Assembly: GCA_025267735.1 (NCBI GenBank)
Contig: CM046307.1
Coordinates: forward strand, 54,679,395 to 54,743,394
From: Mactra quadrangularis
Taxonomy: Eukaryota; Mollusca; Bivalvia; Venerida; Mactridae
Direction: 5' to 3'
DNA: 64,000 nucleotides
The notes under the pieces were generated by a model. That model saw only the letters and a program-made list of their open reading frames with translations. It was not told the origin of the DNA and made no database searches. Positions 47,401 through 60,024 of this stretch are shown here, one piece after another. The position numbers and the translations under genes were made by a program. Every line of letters begins with the position of its first letter. Position 1 is the first letter of the stretch.

Positions 47401-47500
47401 GACAATAAAGTAAATACTAATAAAAGTTGACTGGTTTTGTCAGTAATAAGTTACTTAAAATTGAGCCCATAGTAAGTCATACAAAAAAAGGAGCCATATG
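44460..47500. other. A-rich gene-free stretch, possibly vasculin 3' UTR
   Basis: No exon with recognisable protein content was found. The plus strand has clearly more A than T, so a minus-strand transcript would be U-rich. Degenerate tandem words (AAAATTTGAAAATATTT-like, about 35-bp spacing) occupy 45480-45770. Confidence 0.4.
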
Positions 47501-47503
47501 TTG

Positions 47504-47650
47504 CAGTCATTGCTTCAATTTTCTTGAGTACTAGCCGAATTCATGTTAATTAGTAAGGGGCAAAATTATCAACATGCCAATTTGTTTAAAATAAGTAATT
47601 TATACCAACCCAAATCAATTTTAACAAGTCCTGGCTTCAAGTGATGACTG
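47504..47650. repeat. CAGTCATCGCC MITE, copy 2 (diverged)
   Basis: Ends CAGTCATTGCTTCAA and CAGTCATCACTTGAA read inward, with TACTAGCCGAA near the left arm, matching 44298-44453 in layout and size. Confidence 0.65.
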
Positions 47651-47929
47651 GGTTGTGATTCACACAAAAGATACCAACTTTAATCTGTCTCCCTTTGACA
47701 TAAAAACATGTTGTAAAGAATGTAAAATTAAGATCAAAATATTAAGCTAAAGTCACAGTGAAACATATCAACAGACAAAAAGTAAAACTCATATACATAA
47801 AAAAACAAACAAGCCATGTCATAAATAAGATAATGATTATAATGATACATGAGACAAGATGGATGATAACTGTATTATGTACATACTGTCACAGAGTTAA
47901 CCTTTCTGTAACAGTTTATTTATTTTCAT

Positions 47930-48245
47930 AAAATAACCAATCTGATATTCTTTCATATAATACTTTCATACAATAACCAGTCTAATAATTTTCATATAAT
48001 AACCAGTCGAATAAACTCCTAAAAATATCCAATCCAATAATTCTAATATAATAACCAGTCTAATATTTTTCATAAAATAACCAGTCTAATAATGTTCATA
48101 TAATAACCAGTCCAATAATTTTAATATGTTAACCAGTCTAATTGTGTTCATATGATAACCAGTCCAATAATTTTAATATAATAACCAGTCTAATAATTTT
48201 CAAATAATAAACAGTTTTTTAATTTCCATATTATAACCAGTCTAA
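47930..48245. repeat. Minisatellite of about 28 bp (ATAACCAGTC)
   Basis: About eleven degenerate copies of TTCATATAATAACCAGTCTA followed by ATAATT. Copies alternate between CAGTCTAA and CAGTCCAA. Confidence 0.9.
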
Positions 48246-48307
48246 TAGTTTTCAAGTAGTGAACTGATCCATATTCAGTAACTACTGTTAGCTAACATTA
48301 AGGGTAC

Positions 48308-48425
48308 TAGAGAACTCAACCCGAAGACAACAACCCGTGCAGTACTCATCTCAAAGTTGGGACAACTCAATCTGTTAGTAGGAGAATGAGTTGCCTCAGG
48401 TGGAGTTGTCTTTGGGTTGAGCTGC
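48308..48425. repeat. Short inverted-repeat element (CTCAACCCGAAGACAAC)
   Basis: ACTCAACCCGAAGACAACAA on the left pairs with GCTCAACCCAAAGACAACTC read from the right; GAGTTG/CAACTC words recur in between. Ends are not precisely defined. Confidence 0.55.
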
Positions 48426-49387
48426 TTCGACACTTCCAAGCTTCTGGTCTAGTTAAAATAAACTCTTCTTTATACACTGTAATCATAATAATATTAATAT
48501 CACTTACAAGGTAGAATTGAACATCAAATTATCAGTAAGAAGATGGTATAATAATGTATGGGATGTAACAAGCAAGGATAAAACAATTACAACCAAGAAT
48601 ATGAAACCTTGAGAAACAATGACCGTAGCCTGTGTATAGGTGTATATAGATGTACAGGAATGATTAATGACTAAAGCTTTATACAAGATAAAGCATCTCG
48701 CTGCATGTGATTGGTAATGACAGTTTTTTAATAAATATATAATCCCATTATACAAACAAGTAGATATAATATATTCACACAATGGTATATAATGAAAGAA
48801 AATCGCTGAGTAAAAAGGGGTGGAGGAATCCAATTTTAGAAACAAACAAAAAAGCAAGCGAAACATAGGCAACAAATTTAATGAAAGGAAAGAACAGCAA
48901 ATTTTCAGCAAAAACACCTATGAAAATCTTCATAACAGCTAACATTGATATTAGTTATTGTGTTTTAATTTCAATGAATAATATTAACTGGTAAAATTAA
49001 AGAGAAGATATTTCAAAAGAACGACAATTATCTTACTACATTATGATTTATCCTTGAAATATTGAGTTATATTTCTTGTATATAATTGGTAATTTTGTCA
49101 TGTTTTCATTCCATAGCAAGCAAATCTATGATCCTAAATTGATCAGTCAGTGAGAACATAAGTATGGATACCCAGAAAGACCAGTTTACTGTTACATGTT
49201 CTTATCAGGCAAACATAAGTCATAACTATTAAGGAAATAATACACCAAAAACATTTGAATGGAAACTTCTGCAAATATTCTCATATCTTAAAATCATTAA
49301 CTGATTGAACATTCACAGTAAGTCCTGCTAATATATACTTCATGAAGTATTAAAATACATCCTATAACTGAGTTTTACATACAATTA

Positions 49388-49742
49388 GGGACTTAAGTCA
49401 GTTATCTTTCCCTGATAAAATCTGAAGCAATCCAATTGGTAAGTAGGTCCTTACTGTTGGAATCCTCAGATTTTATCATTGAAGTCCTATGTAAGGATAA
49501 CAAAATATTTCATCTAATATCTTTCTTGTTAATTAAGATATTAAAAGAAGTGATTAAATTCAGATAGTTCTTTACCCTAAAATACTTGGGTTGAATTTTA
49601 AACAAATTAAATGATTTACAAAAAAGTTATTTAAGATTAATTTTGGCAAACTGACATTAAAAAGGGTAAAATCCGAGTAATCCAACTAATTGGACCTACT
49701 TATTTGAAGTGTATACAAGGGGAAATAACTGACTGAAGTCCC
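49388..49742. repeat. PIF/Harbinger-like MITE (355 bp)
   Basis: Inverted ends GGGACTTAAGTCAGTTAT and GGGACTTCAGTCAGTTAT, with subterminal inverted TAGGTCC and AATCTGA words, are flanked by TTA on both sides (49385-49387 and 49743-49745). Confidence 0.85.
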
Positions 49743-49749
49743 TTATTAA

Positions 49750-52165
49750 AAAGAGCACTTTCAACTGCTATACAGTATTAACACATAGTTGAACCAATAA
49801 ATCAACAAAATATCTCAGCTATTACTCAGACTAGAAATGTTTGAGGCTAGCTTGATGAGAACAACTTTTACAAGAATAAGTTCCATCAATTCTGTGAGCA
49901 CATTTTACGTTATAACTTTAAAGTAAGTACATAAGTGATTAATATCATTCTTAAACGTCAGTCGTCTATTAAGGACCAATGAACAAAGTTGATAAGATTA
50001 AGGCTGAAGAATTTATGTTTGAATTAACCAGAAAGAGTTTTTGGTATAAATTGAAATTTTTGCAGGATTAAAGTTCTGTGCTTTTTAAATATGAGACATG
50101 ATTTGATTTCTTAAGACAAAATTTCTATTTCTGCCTTCTCGCATACATGTACTTTGAGCATTAATATTTTTACCTTATACCTGACTTCATTCATTTTGTT
50201 TAACACTTTAAAACATGCCCTTGAAAGACTAAAGAACTAAACAAGATTAAACATCTCTATGGTATTCGTCTCTTAACAGTAACAATACCATACCACAATG
50301 TTATTGATGACAAATAAGACTAGTAGTGCACTGTTAATAGTGACTAACGAATTATAGTTTTATCCATTATGTTCAAGCATTTTTCTCGATTTTCATTATT
50401 CAATTTCATTGAATATTTGTAAAAACAAGCACAAGTCAGCTGAGTCCGTATTTTACTCAAATGACACCAATTTAAAGGTGTGATAGCAAATGTGAAGACA
50501 TTTCCATGGACATAATATCTTAGGCTATATGACAGAAGTAATGTTCCTGCAGAAAACTCTATCTATATAGTATTAGGTACATATACAACTGATATGTGAA
50601 ATTATTGAAATAAAACTGAAAGGAATGATAAGCTGTAGATTGGAAGTAGAAAGTGTTTTATCATTTACACAGCTCATTGAAGCTTCATGCATTTTATTGG
50701 ACGGACATGATTGTAGCAGAAGAGTTATTATTCAAGTTTTTAAAAATTGTCTATGAACAATTTGATATTCAATAAAAACAATGTCAAGGATGCTTATGGA
50801 AAGATATGGATTTTAAAGATTTATTTGAATATACAAAATAGAATGGGTCCAAAATGATGTTACAGTCAATGTAAGATTGATCAACTTATGACTTAGAAAT
50901 ATCAATTTGAACAGATATTATCAAACCAAAGAAAATTTTTACAGTAGATAGGTAACAAAAATAACATGACCATTATGAAAACTTGAAATTTTACAATAAA
51001 ACTCCACTATATTTACGATAAGTTTAGTTAGTTGAGCTAGCAATGTTCACAGAAGAAAAATCAACCAATAGAAATGACTGACTGTTCTTCATGATTGATC
51101 AAGCATATCTTAACTATGACATAAAATATAGCAATCCCTGACCAAAGCATTCAGCCCAGCTTGCTATGACAAGTTATATAGTGGTATCCCCATATTAACA
51201 AAATAGTGGTTGATATTGAAACCATTCAATCAATGAGATCATAATTGCAAAATAAACTAAACATAGTGTAAAACATTTTTATAAATGTTTTGAAAGAATG
51301 ATATAAAAAACAAAACAAAAAAATGGTGGTTAACAATTGCACATACATTATACCATATTATTTAATTCTATCTACAGCTATTGATAGTGTCTCAATACAG
51401 AGTGTTTATGTTTATATCAACAAATGTATGTAACATTCTAGCAATCCAAAGTTTTTATTTTAATTAAGTCCTAATTCCTAGATATGACTAACATATTCCA
51501 TGATTGAGACAGTGCCTGATTTCTGACCATACTTTCAACCTCAACATAACAATTTTCTTGGCAGCAGAGATACAAATTCAAAAGTTTTCAGTGAAAGTTT
51601 TTGTTTAATCAGATACATCACATAGCAACAAAAATGCAATAAAACTAATAAAATGATTGTAACAACCCCTTTGTATGATACTGATTACAAACTAAAGTTT
51701 GAAATAAAACCATTGCCTGTTTAACACATAAGGTGAAAAAAAGTCAAAACTACATTTTTTAAGAGATTTACACTACCAAGAAATAGCTTGAAATCATTAT
51801 TAAAAAAATGTATTTCTCCCAAAAAGCTGATATTGCAAAAAATCACTTCTGACAGCACACAAAAATTATCAAAAAATGTAAAAAATGAAGCAAAAATAAA
51901 ACACAAATGAAACTATTTGTGAGTGAAGTAGTTAAGGATACCTTACATATATACAACATACCATAGCTTGAAACAATATACCTTAGGCCTAAAAAACAGT
52001 TCTCTTTCTGGTTTCATCTCCCAAAAAAGTATGGTAGGTAAGCACATAACTCAACATTTATTTATTGCTAGGTTGCTTAGTTGGACAACCAGTTTTACGT
52101 TTTACTTGCTCAAACTAAATGTGTTTTTTTTTTATGTCGTATTCAACACATATATATGTTATATA
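49750..52165. other. Gene-free stretch
   Basis: No supported exon, SINE or inverted repeat was seen. AT-rich unique-looking sequence with plus-strand A excess; it may belong to a long vasculin 3' UTR or to intergenic DNA. Confidence 0.35.
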
Positions 52166-52169
52166 TAGG

Positions 52170-52356
52170 ACGGCCAGCTCTTCCTACTATAGGTTTCCTG
52201 GACACTTTTCTATCACCAGTACTAACTTGGGCAAGTTAGTTACAACGAGGCCAACAACTCATGTATAGGGTTTGACCTGCCACGACTGGGTTTTGAACCC
52301 GCGATCTCGGGATTCGAAGTCAGACATACTAACCACTATGCCACAGCCGCGGCTTA
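52170..52356 (-). repeat. tRNA-derived SINE, family B relative
   Basis: Minus-strand head GGCTGTGGCATAGTGGTTAG with B box GGGTTCAAAACCC is clearly tRNA-like. The body keeps TTTCCTGGACACTTTTCTAT and CACCAGTACTAAC from family B. Confidence 0.75.
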
Positions 52357-54515
52357 AATGTTTACAAGCAGTTAAGTCTAAATATATGTCCTCAGGTGCA
52401 ATAGGATGAGCTATAATGACGAGCCCTGAGATAGGCAAGTTTTTTTGACAATTGTACATTGATATTACTGGTAAAATCTGTCTCAGTTCTAATCCCTTTA
52501 AAACAGAATTCTGAATTTACAAACAGAACTACTAACCCCTCTCTCTAGACACCAAAATGATCATAATACATGAGTCAATAACTTTATTATTCAAAACCAG
52601 ATTTTAGGGTTATTTTCTTGACATCGATTTCAAAAACATATATAATCCATTGTAAAAAGGTGGGTTGGGAACCAGAAAAACAACTATTTTTTGGCCTTAG
52701 ATGAATATATATATGAGTTAAATACATCATCCTGGTACAATGTTTCAAACATATCACAAACTGTACAAAGAATCACATTATTTTCAAGAGACATAGTAGT
52801 ATCGACACACTTGTAGTTTTACAGTTTTTATTCTCACCTTAGCACTCAAAGACTATCAGGAACTTTGATAATATCCCCAGAACATAGAAGTACAATGTAG
52901 ATAATGCCACATAGACATGCTATAATTTACCATTCATAAAATAATGTGTGTTCAATAGTCTAAAACAAGTCAACAAAGTTAGCACTTTGATTTTACGTGA
53001 AACAACCTAATCTTATTTTAACTTATACAACAGGCAGCTGGAATGGCCCTTTTAACAACTAAATCTTTTTGGGGTCAACAAATAAAGCAAAACCTTGTAA
53101 AACAGGCAGTTGAAATGGCCATTTAAACAACAACTTTAAAACTACATTCAAAGGATAAAAAGTTACAGAGAATGGTTTAAAATAGTTAACAGTGTCAAAG
53201 TTTACAATAAATGGATATAAATGATTTACCAATGTAACCAATATTATAGGAATCACAATATCGAAGGAGCCATTTTATATTTTACCACAACACTAGTTAT
53301 ATAAGAAATATATCATTTGATGACATGATTATTGTAACCATTCAATCTTCTAGAAACTAAACTGACATTCACAAGTCATTCCGAGAAGAAAATTAATTAT
53401 TAAGGTAATTATCCGCCACACAAGTGATAGTTTTTACCTATCAAATGCAGTTTTTGGGAAATATAGGAAACTTGACATAATCAAAATGGAAGCAGATGTT
53501 ATTCTGTAATTTAAGTATTGAACATCAGTACATGCTACACAGGAAAATGCAGAGAAAAGCATACCACTGCTTCTAATATTCTCTGGCAACTATTCTTTAA
53601 CTAAATTGATTGTTTTCAGCCAAAACAGTTCTTTAACATGCCAGGATTGCCTGAATGACAAACTTTCATAACAATTGTACATAATTATGAATGTAAAGGT
53701 TATGGGTATCAAATTTACTGAAATAATTTTTTCTCAACAGAAAAAAAATGGCAAAAATAAAAAAAAACCCAAACTAAAAGTAAAACAAAATGTATAAATC
53801 TACATTATATTGCTGAACGTCAGGACAATGACCAGAATTTAGCTATAATAAAAGCTTGATAAATATTTAATGAGATGGAAGGGACGATCGCATGCTATCA
53901 ATGTAAAATGTCAAGAATGTAATAAAACCATAGTTTATAGAGTAATTCTGAAAAAAACCCAAGTGTTTGTGACAAAAATTCTGTATGTGTAGGCACAATT
54001 TGTATTTAGAGGAATGTTATACAAAGCATCATTTAGTTAATACAGTGTTTATTACTCATTGAAAGTATGAGATTTAACTGAACAAGAACAAAGTACAGTC
54101 AAAATTGAGATAAAAAAAACATCATTGAAAACAAAATTATTCAAACAGCAGTTTTAAAGCCGTATCATTCATCCTAAAGCTTGTTAAATAAAGAACAATT
54201 ATTCCTTTATTTTAAACATACCCCGATAAGTGCAAGTTGAGTTTTGAAGCAAAAAACATCAGAAAACCTAATACCATTACCTGAAACAGACAGATTTCAT
54301 ATAAATTACATTAGAGTAATTTATCCTCAAAAAAACTGAAATCAGTATAATAGTATTATAATGATCATACAAGATCATTCATCTATGTGCCTTGTTTATA
54401 AAGAGAAATATAAAAGGCCTTGAATGCATAACCCAAGCTATAAGTATTATCCAAGCTGGAGTATTTAACTTGTTCCAAGTTTAAATATTTCTTAAAATGC
54501 ATGTGACAAAGTATA

Positions 54516-55693
54516 CTCGGCGTCAATGAAAACTTACCACCCTACCAACCCTTGCTTTATGATAATAGAATTGAAGTGCAGTAAAAACTTTACATAGACA
54601 CATGTTTGGCACACACATGTATTCATTGTTGCCAAAAGAATTAAAAATCGATTTACGAAGTTCGAGTCCCGGACTCCACGTGCAAAATAGGATTTTTTTG
54701 TAAGAACGACATGTATCCAGTAGTTTGTGAAAATCATTTGTCTTTAACGAGAGCTGATCGACAGGTTAAGAAAAACCCTTCGTAATTTCAACTATTGCTA
54801 TTCAAATGCCACGTTTAGGAGACACTCCCACGTCACCAAGTTCTCGGCATTGCTGACGCCGGGCTTTCATTTCTTAAGATTGCTCGTCACATGGACTGCT
54901 CCCGTCAGACAATCATGAATCTGGTAAGGAGACATGAACAGATAGGCTCGGTGTAAGGTAGGTCACGCCTAGGTCGTGAAAAGGTGACGTCAGGACGTGC
55001 CGATCGTCAAATTCTCCTGCTGCACGCTGTGGTGGTGAAAGTGTCATGATTTTGGAAGGCATTTCTTGGAGGCACAAGACCCCACTTATTGTATAGCATG
55101 GAACACTTACTACTCATCGTTACATTGATAATGTGCTGAGGCCAATAGTTCTTTCTTTATTCAGACTGACGCTGACGTCAACTTTCTCCAGCTAAACAGT
55201 GCACGGCCCAACTTGGTTTGCGTTAACAAAAGATTTACTGCAGGATAATAATGTCCACACATCGCATTGACCAGCATTCAGTCCCGACTTAAACCCTATA
55301 AAGCATCTTTGGGACCAACTTGACCTAACAATTTATGACGTCAGACGTCACGTCTATAATTTGAAGCAACGTATACAAACACTGACTGAGGAGTGGGATG
55401 CAATACCAAAGTTCAGAATCCTGCGTCTGATACGGAGTATGAGTCGTAAATGTCAAGCTGAACTTGATGCAGAGGGAGGGCATACCCGCAACTGAGGTCC
55501 GTAACTTTCATTTTCAAGGTGGTTGTCTTGGTTCGCGGAGTTGATCCGTTTATGCTTAGATTCCGTTCTTGCAAAGAAAAATCCTATTTTCTAATATATT
55601 ATTTAAAATCATGTAAAATTTTCATTTTTGCAAGTGTTTTCATTTTTTCAAAAATTAGGTTCATGTAAGTGGTAAGTTTTCATTGACGCCTAG
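54516..55693 (+). mobile_element. Dead Tc1/mariner-like transposon
   Basis: Terminal inverted repeats GGCGTCAATGAAAACTTACC are flanked by TA dinucleotides. A second inverted pair (ATAGGATTTTT followed by AAGAACG) lies about 170 bp inside on the left and 110 bp on the right, a long-TIR layout known in Tc1-like elements. The total length of about 1.18 kb suggests internal loss compared with typical 1.3-1.6-kb Tc1 elements. Most of the interior is a decayed transposase on the plus strand. Confidence 0.9.
54790..55494 (+). pseudogene. Tc1-like transposase remnant
   Basis: An N-terminal helix-turn-helix piece (GIADAGLSFLKIARHMDCSR) ends in a stop soon after, and a GRADRQI piece follows. The C-terminal piece reads SPDLNPIKHLWDQL, the family's catalytic-core tail, and continues in frame to a stop at about 55494. 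Stops and frame breaks between them, plus a large loss in the middle, make it inactive. Confidence 0.9.
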
Positions 55694-55699
55694 TATAGA

Positions 55700-56860
55700 A
55701 TAGATAAATTTAGAGGTTATTAAACTGGGCAAGTGTGCAGATATCTTCCTGAAGGCACACTTGCATGAAATTGGCTCAACAGCTTCATAGTAACATAATT
55801 ATGCAATAAAAAATACATATAAGATATGGTAATCTGAGAATGACCAACAAATACTATCCCAGGATGTTAGTAATTCAATGTTGTTTCCAACGGTTTAAAT
55901 TTTATCACAAGTTTGACCTTAGTTCTTCTATTTAAAGGGAAGGGGATGAACAGGGGGGTAGAGGTATACAATATGACTATAACATTTCAATGTAGTCTCG
56001 TATATTTTTTTTTATAAAATAATGAAATCTAGAGACTATAACAAACAGTTACTTTGTATTAAAAATATGCCATCATTTATCTAATATAATTTTTTTTCTC
56101 AAAGAAAAAAAACACAATTTCACAAATAACAATGATCTCACTCAAAAATATAATACTATAAAGAATTAATATGGTGATTTTAAGTGTTTTTCTATAAACT
56201 CCTGAAGATTGTAAGAACACATTTAACTTGATTTATCACGATCATCTATATTACAGTACACCAGTAAGACACACATTGTCACTATAGTCTATATGTGATG
56301 AGAACACATCTTGCGACGATGCATTATGCATAACGGTAGTACATGATCCAACAACGATGATATAAATGGTGTAAAATACACACACAATATTCATTCCTTG
56401 ATTTAAGTCAGTTTTTTGTTGTAATGTATCAATGTGAATCACTTGACAACACACAACAATGAAGTCACATGATTTTTTGTGTTTGTTTTTTCCACAATAT
56501 TGAGCCATGTGTGTACATTGGATCTAGTTTAAAACCTGACCAGTTTCAAACTTTGAAAAAATAATCACAAGGTTAGTTTTTTCACTATACAGTATGCAAC
56601 TGGGCAGTTGAAGTGTTTTTTTTAGCTAAATATATATATTCAGTAAAATTGACACACAAGCAAGGAATATCGCACTTGGAGAATCTCCGCCACACTAAGA
56701 ACAATGAGCAAATAGTCGTTAATGATAAAGAATGCTTCCATAGTCAAGGATCAATAACACTAAAACAGTGATGATGTTCATCCTTCGGTCATAATAGTTT
56801 AATTTCACACACTCAATATGGTTACAGCAGTTTTAAAATTACAACAACCGATCAACCAAC
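55700..56860. other. Probable 3' UTR or flank of vasculin
   Basis: Immediately downstream (minus strand) of the vasculin stop at 56866. No other gene is recognisable; an 85-codon minus-strand frame at 56251-56508 has no known motif. I could not choose a poly(A) site among several candidate signals. Confidence 0.4.
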
Positions 56861-56865
56861 ACCGT

Positions 56866-58657
56866 TCAATTATCAGCGTCATCGGAGTCTGACTCTGATG
56901 ATGAAAGCGTATCATTTAATTCCTGCGGGTTAGGTTGATACACAGGGATATGTTTTGGGCTCCATATTTTAGGTATTGATTTAGCGATTCCATTTCTAGG
57001 ACCATTCTGTTGTTGTACTTGTTTTGTAAGATCTTTAAAGGCTTTCAAGTCATCTTCTGTGATTTCATACTCCTCCTCGTCCGCCTCGTTCCAACCCATC
57101 TCACGTAATAACCTTAAATAAGAGTAATTTTAAAACAACATTAAGAGATAGGGCTGCACCATAAAACCAATATATATGATACTGTGGAGTACTGTATGTG
57201 TTATATCATATCAAATCCCTTAAAAACAATATTAATTTCGTGAAATTAACTTATGAAAGGGAACTACTCTTTCCCAAAATACTGAAAAAAGCCTTAATAA
57301 TCAAATACAATTTTTTAACTTGGATCTTTCACTGCATGCTTTACCAAGGGGGTAGTCCTAAATATAAGACCCTACATAACTATTTTATCATACGGACGTT
57401 TTTCTGTTATGTAGGGTCTTAACGGATTGCTTCAAAAACGCATAGCAAAATTTTTAGTGTACAAGACCCTACGTAACAGAGAAATGTCCAAATGATAAAA
57501 AACATACGTAGGGTCTTATATTTAGGACTACCAAGGGGGTATACATGTATACACAATTTACTTAGTTAGGTTGATTTGAAAACTCCTTTTTAAGGTTGTT
57601 TCTTTTATTGGTAGAGTTGAACATCCTAGCAACACATTGTATAGGTTATACCATGTCTGTCAGTCATCCTAATTATCGTCCCTGGAAAGGCTAATTTCTG
57701 AATTCAGCTGTTAACCAGTTGCCAAGTACATACTTCCCTCACTAAAACTGACGTCTACCATACATGATTTAGAATCAGTGGTATGAGAGAGACTGGTTGT
57801 AGAAATCATTTCATGACCAAAATTCTGGAAAGTATGCCCTGTCCAGAAGTTAAACCCACAACTCCTCCATCAGCAGACTCTTGTGCTTCCATCTGAGCTA
57901 GCAGGGCAGATTCCCACAGATAGAAATATTGATAATGAAATAAATGCTGGTATTACCTCTGTTCAGCCTCTAATGAACTGGAAAGTAGGCCACTATTGTC
58001 ATGTATATCCATACTATCAACACCATTCAATAATTCATCAGAATCATTAGATCTATGTACCTTGAATAATACAAGTCAAAACATTAGACCACATCTCATT
58101 ATAAACATTGACATTAAATGAATATACAGTACCAGTTATAAGTTTGAAGACATTTCCACTTAGAAGGTCCATCTAAATAGCTTTAATAAAAAATGTGTAG
58201 ACAGTTTTGCTTTATTATTCACTAGACTATATCTGGCAATTCAACTGTCAGCAGCATGAACATTAACAATATCAATAAATATAATATATAATCCCTGTAC
58301 ATGGGAATATCTATTTTTATTGATAGCAAGCACAGAAGATCTGTATTAATGTATAGTGACTATCTTACAAATATTAAGTATTTTCAGCAGGGTTAATGTA
58401 TGCGAATAACAAATGAATCAAATTTAACATAAAAACTAAACTACTTTTGCATTTAAACTCATGTAAACGAATAGATAAGAAGTGCTCTCCTTCTTATATC
58501 AAATCAGGACAAAATTCAAGACTGTACTCACTCCCTTTTTCTCGTCTTCTTGGCGTAGTGTTTTAAGAAAATGGCTTTTCTTATCCGATAATGTTTTTGG
58601 TTGTGTAACAAATCTTGTGTTGTGTATTTCTACAGGTGGAGTCGAAGGTTGTGATAA
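56866..58657 (-). CDS. GPBP1: Vasculin/GPBP1-family protein, C-terminal three exons (partial)
   Basis: Exons 58657-58532, 58060-57957 and 57112-56866 (minus) join in phase to give the last 158 residues and a TGA stop. The block SSSLEAEQRLLREMGWNE, spanning the last exon junction, is the hallmark C-terminal motif of vasculin and vasculin-like proteins. The upstream exon carries DKKSHFLKTLRQED, matching the family's DKKSEFLKALKRD-type segment. The end is acidic and serine-rich (SSSESDSDDADN), as in the vertebrate proteins. Vasculin (GC-rich promoter-binding protein 1) is described as a nuclear GC-box-binding transcription regulator. The N-terminal exons were not found between 58.7 and 64 kb and probably lie beyond the right edge. 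GPBP1 versus GPBP1L1 cannot be resolved here; invertebrates usually have one gene. Confidence 0.9.
57353..57530. repeat. Palindromic MITE with 9-bp target duplication (Mutator-like)
   Basis: Arms of about 68 bp start TAGTCCTAAATATAAGACCC and contain TTATCAT and TGTTACGTAGGGTCTT. Perfect 9-bp flanks CCAAGGGGG lie at 57344-57352 and 57531-57539. It is in the vasculin intron between exons 57957 and 57112. Confidence 0.9.
57612..57908 (-). repeat. SINE family A in a vasculin intron
   Basis: Diverged full-length copy: tail ACATCCTAGCAACACATTGT on the left, body GGAAAGGCTAATTTCTGAAT, tRNA-like head on the right with minus CTAGCTCAGATGG. It ends about 50 bp from the exon ending at 57957. Confidence 0.8.
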
Positions 58658-58699
58658 CTGTAATATAAACTGATATATTAAGTCTTTGAATTTAGCCAG

Positions 58700-60020
58700 T
58701 GAACCGAAGACCCGAGTCCACCAAAATCATAGTAGGTCTAGTGATTTTTAGAAAGAGTGGTGGTTGGATGATCCAACCACGTTTTACAACTATAATTACC
58801 CCCACTCTAATAAAATATCATAATATGTTAGACACAAGATACAAACTTTTATTTATAGTCAGTATTTTATATTGTTTGATCATTTAATTCAGGGTATATT
58901 ATTCAAAATTGTTAAAATGGACAGTATATTTTAACATATCATTAGGTTTTTTTGTCCAGTAAACTTTCAATTGGTCCAGTAAAAAAATCCATTTCGGTGG
59001 AGCAATTGTCCAAAATTGATGCAAGTTTGTTGTGAAGACTGTATGTTAATTGAATACAAATGTAAATAAGACCAGCATAGGTAAAAGTTGAAGTTTTAAA
59101 AATACTGAAAACCTACTTTCAAAATACTAAAATTAGCAGATTTCATATAAATTACACTGAGTGATTTATTATCAAAATATTGAGATCAGTATTTATATTG
59201 AAAACTCGTCCAGTCCAGTCCTGCTCCCCAAAAATTATGTCTTGGTGGTTCAAGATTTTAATATTGGCTCAGTTCTTAAAACTCAGTTGTTTTCAGATAC
59301 TGTAAACTTTTTACTACCATAAATCTTTAATATAACCTATAGTAGAATGGTCCCTAATAACAAAATCAATTTCATATTTTCTAGGGTGGCCATATCCGTG
59401 TCTCTATCATATTAAATTCTATCTGCAGTGATTGATTTGGTCAGAAGTCATGTTCTAATCTCTAAAACCCATTCCCAGAGAGCTTAAAAAACATGCTGAC
59501 CAAAAATAAAATGCTAGGATATTAAAAAAAAATATAATAAGATATACAGTGCAGCATGCTTCAAACTACATACTGAGCTATCTCTAGAATTGAAGAGCAC
59601 TAAACAGTAAGCATAGATTTTTGAACTATGGTCTCACTTAACATATCACTCAATATATAGACAGTTTAAAGCCATCAAAGAAGTTTAACTTAAATAATTG
59701 AAATACCAATGTTAAAATTATAGGTCAGAGTGACTATAAATTTTATTCAGTATATTTTCTAACGAGTATCAAACTAATATGTCAGGTGACAAGTCATTTC
59801 AAGGCAAGTTTTACCATTTACATGCTAAGAATGTATTTGAAGCTAAACCTGTGATATGTCGGTGAAATAATGCCCTGGGCAGCACATTATAAAAATATTA
59901 CAAGGGCTGTGTATCGTCAAGCTAGTGGAGATTCGATCCGAACCATGATTCATGTGTAGCGATTTACGAATCGAACCACGAATAACTTGTTAATGGAGAA
60001 GCATACAGGAATTCATGTAA
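58700..60020. other. Vasculin intron sequence, no exon recognised
   Basis: I looked for minus-strand exons matching the family's conserved MLVIKKG and EDFPSL segments and found none here or up to 64 kb. The sequence is AT-rich without clear repeats. Confidence 0.4.
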
Positions 60021-60024
60021 TAAC

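Noticed and set aside
48504..48917. 137-codon minus-strand open frame, very hydrophobic
   Set aside because: No family motif, and composition is what U-rich non-coding sequence gives; no splice or start context supports it.
52283..52353. Functional tRNA gene on the minus strand
   Set aside because: tRNA-like, but fused to a SINE body shared with other copies.
56251..56508. 85-codon minus-strand frame as another vasculin exon
   Set aside because: Lies downstream of the vasculin stop codon and has no vasculin-like motif.
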